DNA from: Paenibacillus lycopersici
GTDB lineage: Bacteria; Bacillota; Bacilli; Paenibacillales; Paenibacillaceae
Direction of reading: 5' to 3'
Length of the DNA stretch: 64,000 bases
Assembly: GCF_010119935.1 (NCBI RefSeq)
Contig: NZ_CP048209.1
Location: 3,289,001 to 3,353,000, forward strand
Shown in pieces: positions 8,322-16,622 of this stretch (within the stretch, counting starts at the first letter, position 1; the number at the start of each line of letters is the position of its first letter). A program made the translations under genes and the position numbers. The notes below the pieces were generated by a model. That model searched no databases, was not told the origin of the DNA, and saw only the letters and a list, made by a program, of their open reading frames with translations.

Positions 8322-10115
8322 ATGAGGTTTTTGCAGCGCAAAGAGTTTTGGAATTCAATCGGCTTCAAGGTGTTCGTGCTCTACTTCGTCTCGATGTCTC
8401 TCACCGTTGCCCTGATGGGGTTTCTGTTCTTCACGAAATCGACGTTCGTCATTCAATCCAATGCGGGGTCCATTGCGCTTCAGACGATCGAACAGGCCGA
8501 GAAACGGCTGAAGACGATCATGGACGAATACGATAACCGTTCGCAGGTGATACTCGGCTATCGAGATCTGCAGCAGGGTATAATCGGGAATTTCTCCGAT
8601 TATTACGATCGGGTCAAAAATTCATCGACGATCGCCAACTTCGTAACGAACATGGTCAATTCCAAGAACGATACCGTCACCATGAATATTATCGGGATGT
8701 ATGATACTTCTTACCGTTATTCCAACATTACGTCTTCGGGGTTTACGGTATTGCCCAAAGCGGATCCGTCGTTATTGAAGCAGGCTTGGTGCCGCCAGAT
8801 TATCGAAGCTGACGGGAAAGTGGTCCGATTCGGCATCGGATACTCGTTCATGCCGATCGACAGCCCGGATTATGAGAATACCCCCGTTTACGTCTTCGGC
8901 AGGGCGCTTAAAGACCTGCAGGGGCAAGGCGAAATCATCGGCGTTCTGCTGTACGAAATCAATCCGGCGGAAATTCAGAATATCCTCAGCGAGATTGATT
9001 TCAGCACCTCCGGCAATACATTTATTATGAATCGGTCAGGCGAAATCATCGCCCAGGATCCGGGGACGATCCTGCCTGGGGAATTGTCGAGTCTGTCGAT
9101 GCCTAACGCGCCGCATGGAACGCTCAACGCCCGCATCCAAGGAAAGGAAAAGCTGATCGTTTACCGGGAGATGGAAGGTACGGACTGGCTGTTGGTTGGC
9201 ATGGTGCCGATGAAGAACTTAGTCAAAGGCGCGCAGCAGATCAAGACGTATACGCTCTATCTTGCGCTTGCTTTCGTCGTCGTTGCCGTCGTGCTGTCCG
9301 TCGTCGTCGGACGATACGTTCACAGCCCCGTCTATACGCTGATGCGTTACATGAAGAAGGCGCGGGAAGGCGATTTCGAGGCGAGGATACCCCGCAAGCG
9401 CAAGGACGAATTCGGCATCCTGTTCGATAGCTTCAACGTGATGGTGTTTCGCATCAAGCAGCTGATCGACGAATTGTACATCCAGCGTCTCTTGAAGAAA
9501 GAAACGCAATTGAAAATGCTGGCCTCGCAAATAAACGCTCATTTTATCTACAATACATTGGATTCGATCCACTGGATTTCGCGCATGTACAAGATCGATG
9601 CGATCAGTACCATGATATTCGGCTTATCGAGATATTTGCGGTTAAGCTTAAGCGACGGCAGGGAATACGTTACGGTAGAAGAGGCTGCCGAGCTGGTCGA
9701 GAGCTATCTCTCGATTCAGAAGGCGAGATACGAGGACAAGTTTGCGGTAGACGTCGTCTTGGATCCGGCGATCAAGCATAACACCGTGTTGAAGTTCCTG
9801 TTCCAACCGCTCGTCGAGAACGCGATCTATCACGGCATCGAGAACTTAACGGGCAAAGGCGAGCTTCAGATCTCTTGGACGAAGAGGGACGGCGACCTAT
9901 TGTTTACCGTGACGGATAACGGAGTAGGCATACCCGAGGATCAGCTGGAACAAATCAGAAGCACGTTGGAGCAGGCGGATATTCGCGACAACTTCGCATT
10001 GCGGAATATTAACGCGCAAATCAAACTGTCGTACGGGGGCAATTACGGACTGACGCTGGAGAGCGAATTGGGCAAGGGAACGCGCGTCAGCATGATCATT
10101 CCGCTGAAGGGTTAA
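8322..10115 (+). CDS. sensor histidine kinase, YesM family
   Basis: The 597-residue membrane kinase has one transmembrane helix near residues 12-35, an extracellular sensory domain of about 260 residues, a second helix near 310-330, a HAMP domain and the His_kinase/HATPase module. The phospho-acceptor His is in SQINAHFIYNTLDSIHW. The ATP-binding N and G boxes are PLVENAIYHGIENL and VTDNGVGIPEDQL. It starts 28 bp after the response regulator and is co-transcribed with it; together they should sense an extracellular oligosaccharide, possibly through the binding protein encoded next. Confidence 0.93.
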   Translation: MRFLQRKEFWNSIGFKVFVLYFVSMSLTVALMGFLFFTKSTFVIQSNAGSIALQTIEQAEKRLKTIMDEYDNRSQVILGYRDLQQGIIGNFSDYYDRVKNSSTIANFVTNMVNSKNDTVTMNIIGMYDTSYRYSNITSSGFTVLPKADPSLLKQAWCRQIIEADGKVVRFGIGYSFMPIDSPDYENTPVYVFGRALKDLQGQGEIIGVLLYEINPAEIQNILSEIDFSTSGNTFIMNRSGEIIAQDPGTILPGELSSLSMPNAPHGTLNARIQGKEKLIVYREMEGTDWLLVGMVPMKNLVKGAQQIKTYTLYLALAFVVVAVVLSVVVGRYVHSPVYTLMRYMKKAREGDFEARIPRKRKDEFGILFDSFNVMVFRIKQLIDELYIQRLLKKETQLKMLASQINAHFIYNTLDSIHWISRMYKIDAISTMIFGLSRYLRLSLSDGREYVTVEEAAELVESYLSIQKARYEDKFAVDVVLDPAIKHNTVLKFLFQPLVENAIYHGIENLTGKGELQISWTKRDGDLLFTVTDNGVGIPEDQLEQIRSTLEQADIRDNFALRNINAQIKLSYGGNYGLTLESELGKGTRVSMIIPLKG

Positions 10116-10205
10116 ACAAAACGAACTCAAGGATGCCGAATGCCAAAACTTCATTTTCTTAAACGCATTGGAAGCGCAACCAATAATAACAAGGGGGGTC
10201 GTAGC

Positions 10206-11567
10206 ATGGAAGTGAAGATAAGCGTTCGCTTTATTTTCGTATTCCTGCTAGCCTGGCCTATTCTTGCCGGATGCTCCGACAGATTGCTGCAGACGACCGA
10301 AGGAGGGCGTTCCGGCATAAGCGAGTACAAGACCGGAGTCCCTCCGAGCCCGGTAACGATCGACTTCTGGTTCCCTTGGGGAGGAGACTACAGGAAGGAA
10401 TTCAAAGCGAATGTCGTCGACGAATTCGAGAAGAAATTCCCTGCGATTAAAGTGAACATGACCTTCGTGGAGTCAACGGGAAATACGCAAGCATCGGATA
10501 AACTGCTTACGGCAATCGGGGCCTATAATCCGCCCGACGTCGCGCTGTTCGACCGGTTCCTGATCGATTCCTGGGCCGTCAAGGGGGCATTAACGGATTT
10601 GACGGATTATGCGGATGCCTCCGGGATTTCCCCCGGCGACTATTATGACGCGATCTGGAAAGAGGTTCTATACGACAACAAAGTATACGCCCTCCCGTGG
10701 GGGACGGATAACAGAGGAATGTTTTACAATAAAACGTTAATGAAAGCGGCGGGTCTTAATCCGGACAAACCTCCCGCGACGATCGAAGAGCTTGACGCGA
10801 TGGCGGCCAAAATGTTCAAGCGGGGACTAAACGGCAAATACGAACAAGTCGGTTTTATCCCATGGATGAACCAGGGCTTCCTGTACACGCAAGGCTGGAA
10901 CTGGGGCGGTCAATGGGAGAAGAACGGCAAGCTGGTTCCGAACGACCCGCAAATCGTGAAGGCGCTGGAATGGATGACAGGGTATGCGAAGACGTACAAC
11001 ATGGAGTCGTTGGACAGCTTCTCCAACGAAATCGGACAAACCGGCATGAATGCTTTCTTGACGGGCAAGGTCGGATTCGTATACGACGGCAATTGGCTCT
11101 TGAACGATCTAAGCAAATATCAGCCCGGGTTCCAATGGGGCGTCGCTCCGATGCCGGCTCCGAGCGGCAGGGAGCCCGTGACTTGGGCCGGCGGCTGGTC
11201 CTTCGTCATCCCGAAAGGCGCGAAGCACGAGAAGGAAGCATGGGAATTCATTAAATTCGTCACGAGCAAGGAAGGCGCGATGCTGTGGGCGAAACGCCAG
11301 ACGGCGGGCAGCGATATTACTGCGATGCCTTCGGTGAACGAGGCGCTTCACTTGGAGAGAAACCCCAATCTTAAGGTATTCCTGGATCTGATTCCCAAGG
11401 CGTACACAAGGCCGGTCACGCCGGTCGGATCCTACTTGTGGAACGAGACGTTCCGGGTGCAGGATCTCGCGATCAACGGCAGGGGTACCCCGAAGGAATT
11501 ACTCGATCAGACCAAGCGGAACGTGGATGCCCAGCTGGCCAAATTAAAACCGTTATCAGGGGGATAG
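10206..11567 (+). CDS. sugar ABC transporter substrate-binding lipoprotein, copy 1
   Basis: A 453-residue family 1 solute-binding protein with a lipoprotein signal (FLLAWPILAGCSD). Mature features are IDFWFPWGGDYRKEF, a ligand-cleft region NPPDVALFDRFLIDSW and AGGWSFVIPKGAKHEKEAWEFIKFV. It is preceded by AAGGGGGG and starts 90 bp after the kinase, ahead of a strong terminator, so it belongs to the two-component operon, not the permease operon. It is strongly similar over its whole length to the next gene. It may act as the sensory binding protein for the kinase; that is inference. Confidence 0.9.
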   Translation: MEVKISVRFIFVFLLAWPILAGCSDRLLQTTEGGRSGISEYKTGVPPSPVTIDFWFPWGGDYRKEFKANVVDEFEKKFPAIKVNMTFVESTGNTQASDKLLTAIGAYNPPDVALFDRFLIDSWAVKGALTDLTDYADASGISPGDYYDAIWKEVLYDNKVYALPWGTDNRGMFYNKTLMKAAGLNPDKPPATIEELDAMAAKMFKRGLNGKYEQVGFIPWMNQGFLYTQGWNWGGQWEKNGKLVPNDPQIVKALEWMTGYAKTYNMESLDSFSNEIGQTGMNAFLTGKVGFVYDGNWLLNDLSKYQPGFQWGVAPMPAPSGREPVTWAGGWSFVIPKGAKHEKEAWEFIKFVTSKEGAMLWAKRQTAGSDITAMPSVNEALHLERNPNLKVFLDLIPKAYTRPVTPVGSYLWNETFRVQDLAINGRGTPKELLDQTKRNVDAQLAKLKPLSGG

Positions 11568-11618
11568 CAATCATCCGTTTATAGCGTTCATGGTAACGGA
11601 GTCCGTCATATTAATAGC

Positions 11619-11660
11619 AGCGGCCTCGGTCCGAGTTCCATCGGACCGAGGCCGCTTTCG
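11619..11660 (+). terminator. strong hairpin terminator between the two binding-protein genes
   Basis: A perfect 16-bp inverted repeat (AGCGGCCTCGGTCCGA and its complement) with a 6-nt loop, followed by a short T-run. It splits the locus into two transcription units. Confidence 0.8.
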
Positions 11661-11824
11661 TCTCGCCTGCCCGATAAAGGTAGACGCATAACGATAGCTG
11701 CCCAAGCAATGGAACTGCAAAAAAAACACACTAATTGCAAAAGTAGATACGTTTTTCGGCGGAATGAAAACGCATACAATGAAGCTGTACTCGGGAGCGA
11801 GTGAAATTAAAGGGAGGGTACCAG

Positions 11825-13312
11825 ATGGATCATGCGAAGGTAGGAACAGCGAAGAGGGCGAAACGGGCTGCAGCACTGTCTATAACCGCAATTACGGCGC
11901 TGTCTTTGACGCTTGCCGGCTGCGGCAGCAGCAACACGAACAACACGGCATCCAGCGGGGACGATGCGGCGAAGACGAACAACGCGGCATCCAGCGGGAA
12001 CGACGCGGCGAAGACGGACAACGCGGCATCCGGCGGGGACGATTCGACCAAGACAGACAACGCGGCGGCCACCACGGACAGCGGCAGCAGTTCCGGCGAG
12101 AAAGTCAAAATCGATTTCTGGTTCCCGTGGGGCGGCGATTTCCAAAAAGACTTTAAAAAGACGGTCGTCGACCCGTTCGAAGCATCTCATCCGAATATTA
12201 AAGTCAACATGACTTTCGTGGAAACAACGGGACAAACGCAAGCCTCCGATAAATTGCTGACTGCCATCGCGGGGGGCAACCCGCCGGACGTTGCTTTGTT
12301 CGACCGCTTCTTGATCGGTTCTTGGGCAGCGAAAGGCTCGCTGACGAATATCAAGGATTATGTCGACACGGCGTCCGACCTTCATGCAGACGATTACTAC
12401 CCTGGACTCTGGGCCGAAGTCGTCTATAAAGACGGCGTATACGGCCTGCCGTGGGGAACGGATACCCGCGCCATGTACTATAACAAAACATTGATGAAAC
12501 AAGCCGGGCTCGATCCGGAAAGTCCGCCGAAAACGCTGCAAGAGCTGGATCAAATGGCCGAAAAAGTCTTTAAAAAGGGCAAAAACGGCAAATATGACAC
12601 GATCGGCTTCATTCCATGGATGAACCAAGGCTTCTTCTATACGCAAGCTTGGAACTGGGGCGGCAAGTGGGAAGACGGTGAACATAACCTGACTCCGAAC
12701 GATCCGCAGAACGTAAAAGCGCTTCAATGGATGGCGGACTACGCGAAGAAGTACGATATCGCCAACCTGACAAGCTTCTCCGATGCGATGGGTCAAACGG
12801 GCATGAATCCATTCTGGTCCGGTAAAGTCGGCTTCATGTTCGACGGTAACTGGACACTGAACGACTTGGCTAAATACAAGCCGAACTTCGAGTGGGGCGT
12901 AGCGCCGATGCCAGCGGCCGAAGGCTTCAATCCGGTTACGTGGGCAGGCGGCTGGTCGTACGTTATTCCTAAAGGCTCCAAGCATGAGAAAGAAGCATGG
13001 GAGTTCATTAAATACGTAGCCGGTCACGACGGTACGCTCGGCTATGCGAAACGCGCTAACGCGGGCAACGACATCACGGCCATGCCTTCCGTCAATACCG
13101 AGCTTAAACTCGCCGACAATCCTAACCTGAAAGTGTTCCTTGATTTGATGCCTACGGCCTTTACAAGACCGGTAACACCGGTAGGTTCCTTCCTCTGGAA
13201 CGAAACCATGCGCGTGCAGGATTTGGCGATCCATGGCAAAGGCGATCCGAAGGCGTTGCTGGATGAAGTGAAGAAGAACGTCGATGCTGAGCTTGCGAAG
13301 CAAGGCGGTTAA
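11825..13312 (+). CDS. sugar ABC transporter substrate-binding lipoprotein, copy 2
   Basis: A 495-residue paralogue of the gene at 10206, with lipobox LTLAGCGSS. Between the lipidated Cys and the ligand-binding domain (start KIDFWFPWGGDFQK) lies a low-complexity linker of about 55 residues built from 13-residue repeats that copy 1 lacks. The two proteins then align almost residue for residue (PPDVALFDRFLI, AGGWSYVIPKGSKHEKEAWEF, RPVTPVGSFLWNET). It starts at ATG 11825 after GGGAGG and precedes the two permease genes, so this is probably the transport-competent copy. Confidence 0.92.
   Translation: MDHAKVGTAKRAKRAAALSITAITALSLTLAGCGSSNTNNTASSGDDAAKTNNAASSGNDAAKTDNAASGGDDSTKTDNAAATTDSGSSSGEKVKIDFWFPWGGDFQKDFKKTVVDPFEASHPNIKVNMTFVETTGQTQASDKLLTAIAGGNPPDVALFDRFLIGSWAAKGSLTNIKDYVDTASDLHADDYYPGLWAEVVYKDGVYGLPWGTDTRAMYYNKTLMKQAGLDPESPPKTLQELDQMAEKVFKKGKNGKYDTIGFIPWMNQGFFYTQAWNWGGKWEDGEHNLTPNDPQNVKALQWMADYAKKYDIANLTSFSDAMGQTGMNPFWSGKVGFMFDGNWTLNDLAKYKPNFEWGVAPMPAAEGFNPVTWAGGWSYVIPKGSKHEKEAWEFIKYVAGHDGTLGYAKRANAGNDITAMPSVNTELKLADNPNLKVFLDLMPTAFTRPVTPVGSFLWNETMRVQDLAIHGKGDPKALLDEVKKNVDAELAKQGG
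11939..12070 (+). repeat. 39-bp tandem repeat encoding a binding-protein linker
   Basis: Three tandem copies of a 39-bp unit (11939-11977, 11978-12016, 12017-12055) plus a partial fourth encode variants of NNTASSGDDAAKT. The repeat forms the spacer between the lipid anchor and the folded domain, and its copy number is likely variable. Confidence 0.85.
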
Positions 13313-13344
13313 TCCGGACTTGCGTCAATAAGCAAATCGAGGTT

Positions 13345-13370
13345 GGGCGGATACATTCCGCCCCTTCTCT
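13345..13370 (+). other. intercistronic hairpin between binding protein and permeases
   Basis: A 7-bp stem (GGGCGGA / TCCGCCC) followed by a pyrimidine-rich CTTCTCTCTTT tract. Such partial terminators or mRNA-stabilising hairpins commonly let the binding protein be made in excess over the permeases. Confidence 0.55.
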
Positions 13371-13409
13371 CTTTATACAGAATCGGATCGATAGAAGGAG
13401 GTAATGGGA

Positions 13410-14366
13410 TTGGCCGAAATCGGAACGACCGCTCATAGCGATACAGCTGCCATCATGCGGACGAGCAAGAAGAAAGCGACGAAATTCGAGAGAAAGCTCG
13501 CCTTGTACGGCTTGCTCTTCGCATCGCCCTGGATTCTGGGATTACTCGCGTTTAACGTCTATCCGTTACTGGCGTCGGCTTACTACAGCTTTACGACGTA
13601 CAGCATCCTGGAACCCGGCAAGTTCGTCGGCTTCGAGAACTATTCGCTCTTGCTCAAAGACGATATCTTCTGGAAAAGCATATCCAATACATTGTACTAC
13701 ACGTTTATTTTCGTGCCCTTGAGTATCGTGCAGGGCGTGGCGCTAGCCATGCTGCTCAATTTGAGAATCAAAGGGCAGGGCATTTATCGAACGCTGTTGT
13801 TCATCCCGAGCTTGGTTCCGGAAATCGCAACCGTCATCATTTGGCTGTGGCTGCTTAACCCTCAGTTCGGCCTGGTTAACTTCTGGCTTGATAAAATCGG
13901 GATTTCCGGACCGCCCTGGATCGGAAGCGAAGCCTGGTCCAAGCCATCGTTGATTCTGATGAGCTTATGGGGGACGGGGCAGGCGGTCGTCATCTACTTG
14001 GCCGGCTTGCAGGATGTGCCGCAGGATTATTACGACGCCGCGCAAGTGGATGGCGCCAACGCATGGCAGCGGATGAAGACGATCACGCTCCCGCTGCTCA
14101 CGCCGGTTATTTTCTTCAACATGATTATGGGAACGATCGGCGCGCTGCAGAACTTCGTTCTGCCGTACACGCTGACGAACGGGCAAGGCACTCCGGCCAA
14201 TTCCATGATGTTCTACGTCATGTATCTGTACACGAACGGCTTCGCTTACTTGAAGATGGGCTATGCATCGGCGATGGCATGGATTCTGTTCATCATCGTC
14301 GTCGTTCTAACGGCGATCATATTCGCAACGCAAAAACGTTGGGTCCACTACCAAGGAAGGGAATAG
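13410..14366 (+). CDS. sugar ABC transporter permease (MalF/UgpA type)
   Basis: A six-helix inner-membrane permease of about 318 residues. The EAA loop that contacts the ATPase is DYYDAAQVDGANAWQRMKTITLPLLTP. TTG 13410 is preferred because it lies 8 nt after AAGGAGG; ATG 13404 is only 2 nt away from it. It pairs with the next permease. No ATPase gene is nearby, so a shared MsmX-type ATPase is likely to energise the transporter. Confidence 0.93.
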   Translation: MAEIGTTAHSDTAAIMRTSKKKATKFERKLALYGLLFASPWILGLLAFNVYPLLASAYYSFTTYSILEPGKFVGFENYSLLLKDDIFWKSISNTLYYTFIFVPLSIVQGVALAMLLNLRIKGQGIYRTLLFIPSLVPEIATVIIWLWLLNPQFGLVNFWLDKIGISGPPWIGSEAWSKPSLILMSLWGTGQAVVIYLAGLQDVPQDYYDAAQVDGANAWQRMKTITLPLLTPVIFFNMIMGTIGALQNFVLPYTLTNGQGTPANSMMFYVMYLYTNGFAYLKMGYASAMAWILFIIVVVLTAIIFATQKRWVHYQGRE

Positions 14367-14379
14367 GGGGTAAACCGTC

Positions 14380-15216
14380 ATGGAAACAAGCAGCAGACTT
14401 AAAGTCTATCAGAAGGCATTGGCTCATCTCGTTCTCATCGTTATCGGTTTGTTTTTCCTATCTCCTTTTCTCTGGATGGTGTCCACCTCGCTCAAGGCGA
14501 ACAGTGAATTGTTCAATTGGCCGCCGAAGTGGATTCCGAGCACATGGGTATGGAGCAACTATCCGGATGCGATCAATTATATTCCGTTTTTCAAATATTT
14601 ATCGAACTCGCTCATTATCGCCGGTCTGGCGACCGTAGCCGTACTCCTGTCCTGTCCGCTTGTCGCGTACAGCTTGGCGCGTATTCCGTGGAAAGGCTCC
14701 AAGCCGATATTCGGCGCGACGCTGATCGTGATGATGATGCCGTATCAAGTCACGATGATCCCGATCTTCATCACGTTCAAGAATATCGGTTGGGTAGGCA
14801 CGAACATTCCGTTATGGCTTCCGGCATTATTCGGCGTTCCGTTCTATATCTTCTTGCTTCGCCAGTTCTTCATGGGGCTGCCCAAGGAGCTTGAAGATGC
14901 CGCGAGGATCGACGGCGCGTCCGAGCTGCGGATCTATTCGCGCATCATGCTTCCGCTGTGCAAGCCGGCGTTGCTGACGATTGCGCTGTTCCAATTCATG
15001 GGCAGCTGGAAGGACTATCAAGGCCCGCTGATCTACTTGTCCACCGAGAGCCAATATACGCTGATGCTCGGGATGCAGGCGTTCAAGTCCCAGCACGGCG
15101 CCGAATGGCAGCTGATGATGGCTACGCTCGTCATGATTACGTTCCCGATCATGGTTCTGTATTTCTTGGTGCAGAAGGCGTTTATCCGCGGGATCACGTT
15201 CACGGGAATCAAATAA
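14380..15216 (+). CDS. sugar ABC transporter permease (MalG/UgpE type)
   Basis: The 278-residue partner permease. It begins with a membrane helix (LAHLVLIVIGLFFLSPFLWMVSTSLK) and carries the EAA loop KELEDAARIDGASELRIYSRIMLPLCKPA. It starts 13 bp after the first permease with an AGGGGG ribosome binding site. Together with the binding protein at 11825 it forms a CUT1-type oligosaccharide importer. Confidence 0.93.
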   Translation: METSSRLKVYQKALAHLVLIVIGLFFLSPFLWMVSTSLKANSELFNWPPKWIPSTWVWSNYPDAINYIPFFKYLSNSLIIAGLATVAVLLSCPLVAYSLARIPWKGSKPIFGATLIVMMMPYQVTMIPIFITFKNIGWVGTNIPLWLPALFGVPFYIFLLRQFFMGLPKELEDAARIDGASELRIYSRIMLPLCKPALLTIALFQFMGSWKDYQGPLIYLSTESQYTLMLGMQAFKSQHGAEWQLMMATLVMITFPIMVLYFLVQKAFIRGITFTGIK

Positions 15217-15239
15217 ACGCGAATGGCAAGGAAGGAACG

Positions 15240-15273
15240 GAGCTCTGTATGAACGCGGGATACAGGGCTCTTT
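15240..15273 (+). terminator. terminator after the sugar transporter operon
   Basis: An 11-bp imperfect stem (GAGCTCTGTAT / ATACAGGGCTC, one G-T pair) followed by TTT. Confidence 0.7.
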
Positions 15274-15326
15274 CCCGATGAGTCTTGCTGGCTGGAAGCG
15301 TTGCTATAGGAAGGGAGCGAAGAAGC

Positions 15327-16280
15327 ATGAGCGCGGATCGTTCCATGAATAAGGGATCGAATACCAACCACGTAGAAGGAAGTATTTCGGCCGAAATTGC
15401 CTCCGGTCACCCGACCGGAGGCAGGGACATTCCATCCGATGAAGGTAATACCGAGGTTCATGTTCGCTTGGCTTTAATGGAGCTGTGGGGAATCAACGAG
15501 GAACTGCAGCCGCTCGGCCCGGGCTCTACCGCGCGGGTGTGGCTGACGACGAACGCGATCGTCAAATTGGCGCGCGATGACATCCATCACTTCAATGCCG
15601 GTTTACGTGCCAGTCAGGCGGTAGAGGCAGCCGGTCTTCAAGCCGGCGCTCCGATTCTTAATCGGCTTGGTAATGTCAGTATCGAAATAACCGTCGGGCT
15701 TGATGCCTGGATGCTGGCCGTTCTGCGCCAAGTTAGCGGAACCGCCCGATCCATGCATGAGTTCGAGCCGGAAGCATTGGGCGAGTTGTTAGGGAAAATT
15801 CACGCGAGTTTGCGCAGTACGGATCCCGCGGGAGCCTGGGCGGTACAAGACGTGCTGGATCATATGAAGCGAGGGATATTGGATGCGCAATCGGCCCCGG
15901 CCCGTCAGATGATTGCTTCGTCCATTGAAGCCGTATCGGATTGGTACCGGCAAGCGAACCCGCGCCGGCAACTGATCCGCGGCGACGGACCGGAACTGTT
16001 GGTTCATGACGGCGTCGTGTCGGGCATGGTGGATTGGGGAGGGGTTCGGTATGGCAGCGTTGCCGATGATATCGGGTGTTGGACACTGCATGGCGCGACC
16101 CGAAGCATAGGGGATTATACGAGGGAATTCGTACGAGGCTATACGTCCGTCAGCCCGCTGTCGCCGGAGGAAGAGCTGGCAATACCGCTGTTCCAGCGGC
16201 TTCGTCTTGCATCGCGCGCCTGCTACGTCACGGATTCCGCAGCGTTAATCGCCATTGAACGATGGATGTCGAACATATAG
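15327..16280 (+). CDS. APH-fold phosphotransferase-like protein
   Basis: A 317-residue protein with the overall shape of the aminoglycoside phosphotransferase/choline kinase fold: TARVWLTTNAIVKLARDD (nucleotide-binding lobe), then RGDGPELLVHDGVVSGMVDWGGVRYGSVADDI, which covers the catalytic loop and the metal-binding Asp (VDWG). The usual H-G-D-x4-N motif is changed: His is Arg (RGD) and the Asn position is Leu. Activity is therefore uncertain. ATG 15327 follows GGAAGGGAG. The gene stands alone between two terminated or promoter-bearing regions. Confidence 0.65.
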   Translation: MSADRSMNKGSNTNHVEGSISAEIASGHPTGGRDIPSDEGNTEVHVRLALMELWGINEELQPLGPGSTARVWLTTNAIVKLARDDIHHFNAGLRASQAVEAAGLQAGAPILNRLGNVSIEITVGLDAWMLAVLRQVSGTARSMHEFEPEALGELLGKIHASLRSTDPAGAWAVQDVLDHMKRGILDAQSAPARQMIASSIEAVSDWYRQANPRRQLIRGDGPELLVHDGVVSGMVDWGGVRYGSVADDIGCWTLHGATRSIGDYTREFVRGYTSVSPLSPEEELAIPLFQRLRLASRACYVTDSAALIAIERWMSNI

Positions 16281-16387
16281 CGGAGGTTGAATTCTTGTGT
16301 CAACCGGACGAGTCTCGACTAATTGCTATGGTAATTGCCGACCATGCTTTAGGCCAACGTGAAGCCCGAATGAAAAGGAATTGAGTA

Positions 16388-16417
16388 TTGACAAGCAAAG
16401 GATTCGTTCTATATACT
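16388..16417 (+). promoter_or_regulatory. sigma-A type promoter upstream of the FecCD-type operon
   Basis: TTGACA at 16388-16393 and TATACT at 16412-16417, spaced by 18 bp. The predicted start falls inside the adjacent Zur box at 16427, the standard layout for repression. Confidence 0.7.
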
Positions 16418-16426
16418 ATCTACATT

Positions 16427-16437
16427 GTAATAATTAC
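16427..16437. promoter_or_regulatory. Zur box 1
   Basis: GTAATAATTAC, a perfect copy of the Bacillus Zur operator core, flanked by ATT and GTT. It sits 10 bp downstream of the -10 element. Confidence 0.82.
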
Positions 16438-16438
16438 G

Positions 16439-16468
16439 TTTTAATCCGGGCGGAGGTCCGGATTAAAA
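16439..16468. other. hairpin between two Zur boxes
   Basis: An 11-bp perfect inverted repeat (TTTTAATCCGG and its complement) with an 8-nt loop lies in the leader between Zur boxes 1 and 2. There is no T-run after it on the + strand, so it is not an ordinary terminator. Confidence 0.6.
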
Positions 16469-16482
16469 AATAGACCTAGATC

Positions 16483-16493
16483 GTAATAATTAC
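16483..16493. promoter_or_regulatory. Zur box 2
   Basis: A second perfect GTAATAATTAC, 56 bp after box 1 and 59 bp before the first start codon of the operon. Confidence 0.82.
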
Positions 16494-16541
16494 ATTATAA
16501 AATCATGATTATTTTGGTCAATCACTTAAGGAGGAAAAGTA

Positions 16542-16622
16542 GTGAACATGAACTCGCATGACAGCATCCTGTTGCTCGAACTCGAAGAAGATCAAATTCC
16601 GTATCGAGAGTCGATCCGATGA
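16542..16622 (+). CDS. 26-residue leader ORF, unknown
   Basis: This short frame has the strong ribosome binding site AAGGAGG (16528-16534), with GTG at 16542 or ATG at 16548. The product has an acidic stretch (LLELEEDQIPYRES). Its TGA overlaps the ATG of the permease (ATGA), and the permease has no ribosome binding site of its own, so translation of this ORF probably drives the permease. I do not recognise it; it may be a leader peptide or the scar of a deleted gene. Confidence 0.5.
   Translation: MNMNSHDSILLLELEEDQIPYRESIR

Noticed and set aside
11939-12070. 39-bp tandem repeat as a CRISPR array
   Set aside because: No spacers; units are contiguous, coding and in frame.
11807-13303. 498-residue open frame antisense to the second binding-protein gene
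   Set aside because: It mirrors a strongly coding + strand gene with lipobox, family motifs and ribosome binding site; the antisense product has no recognisable features.
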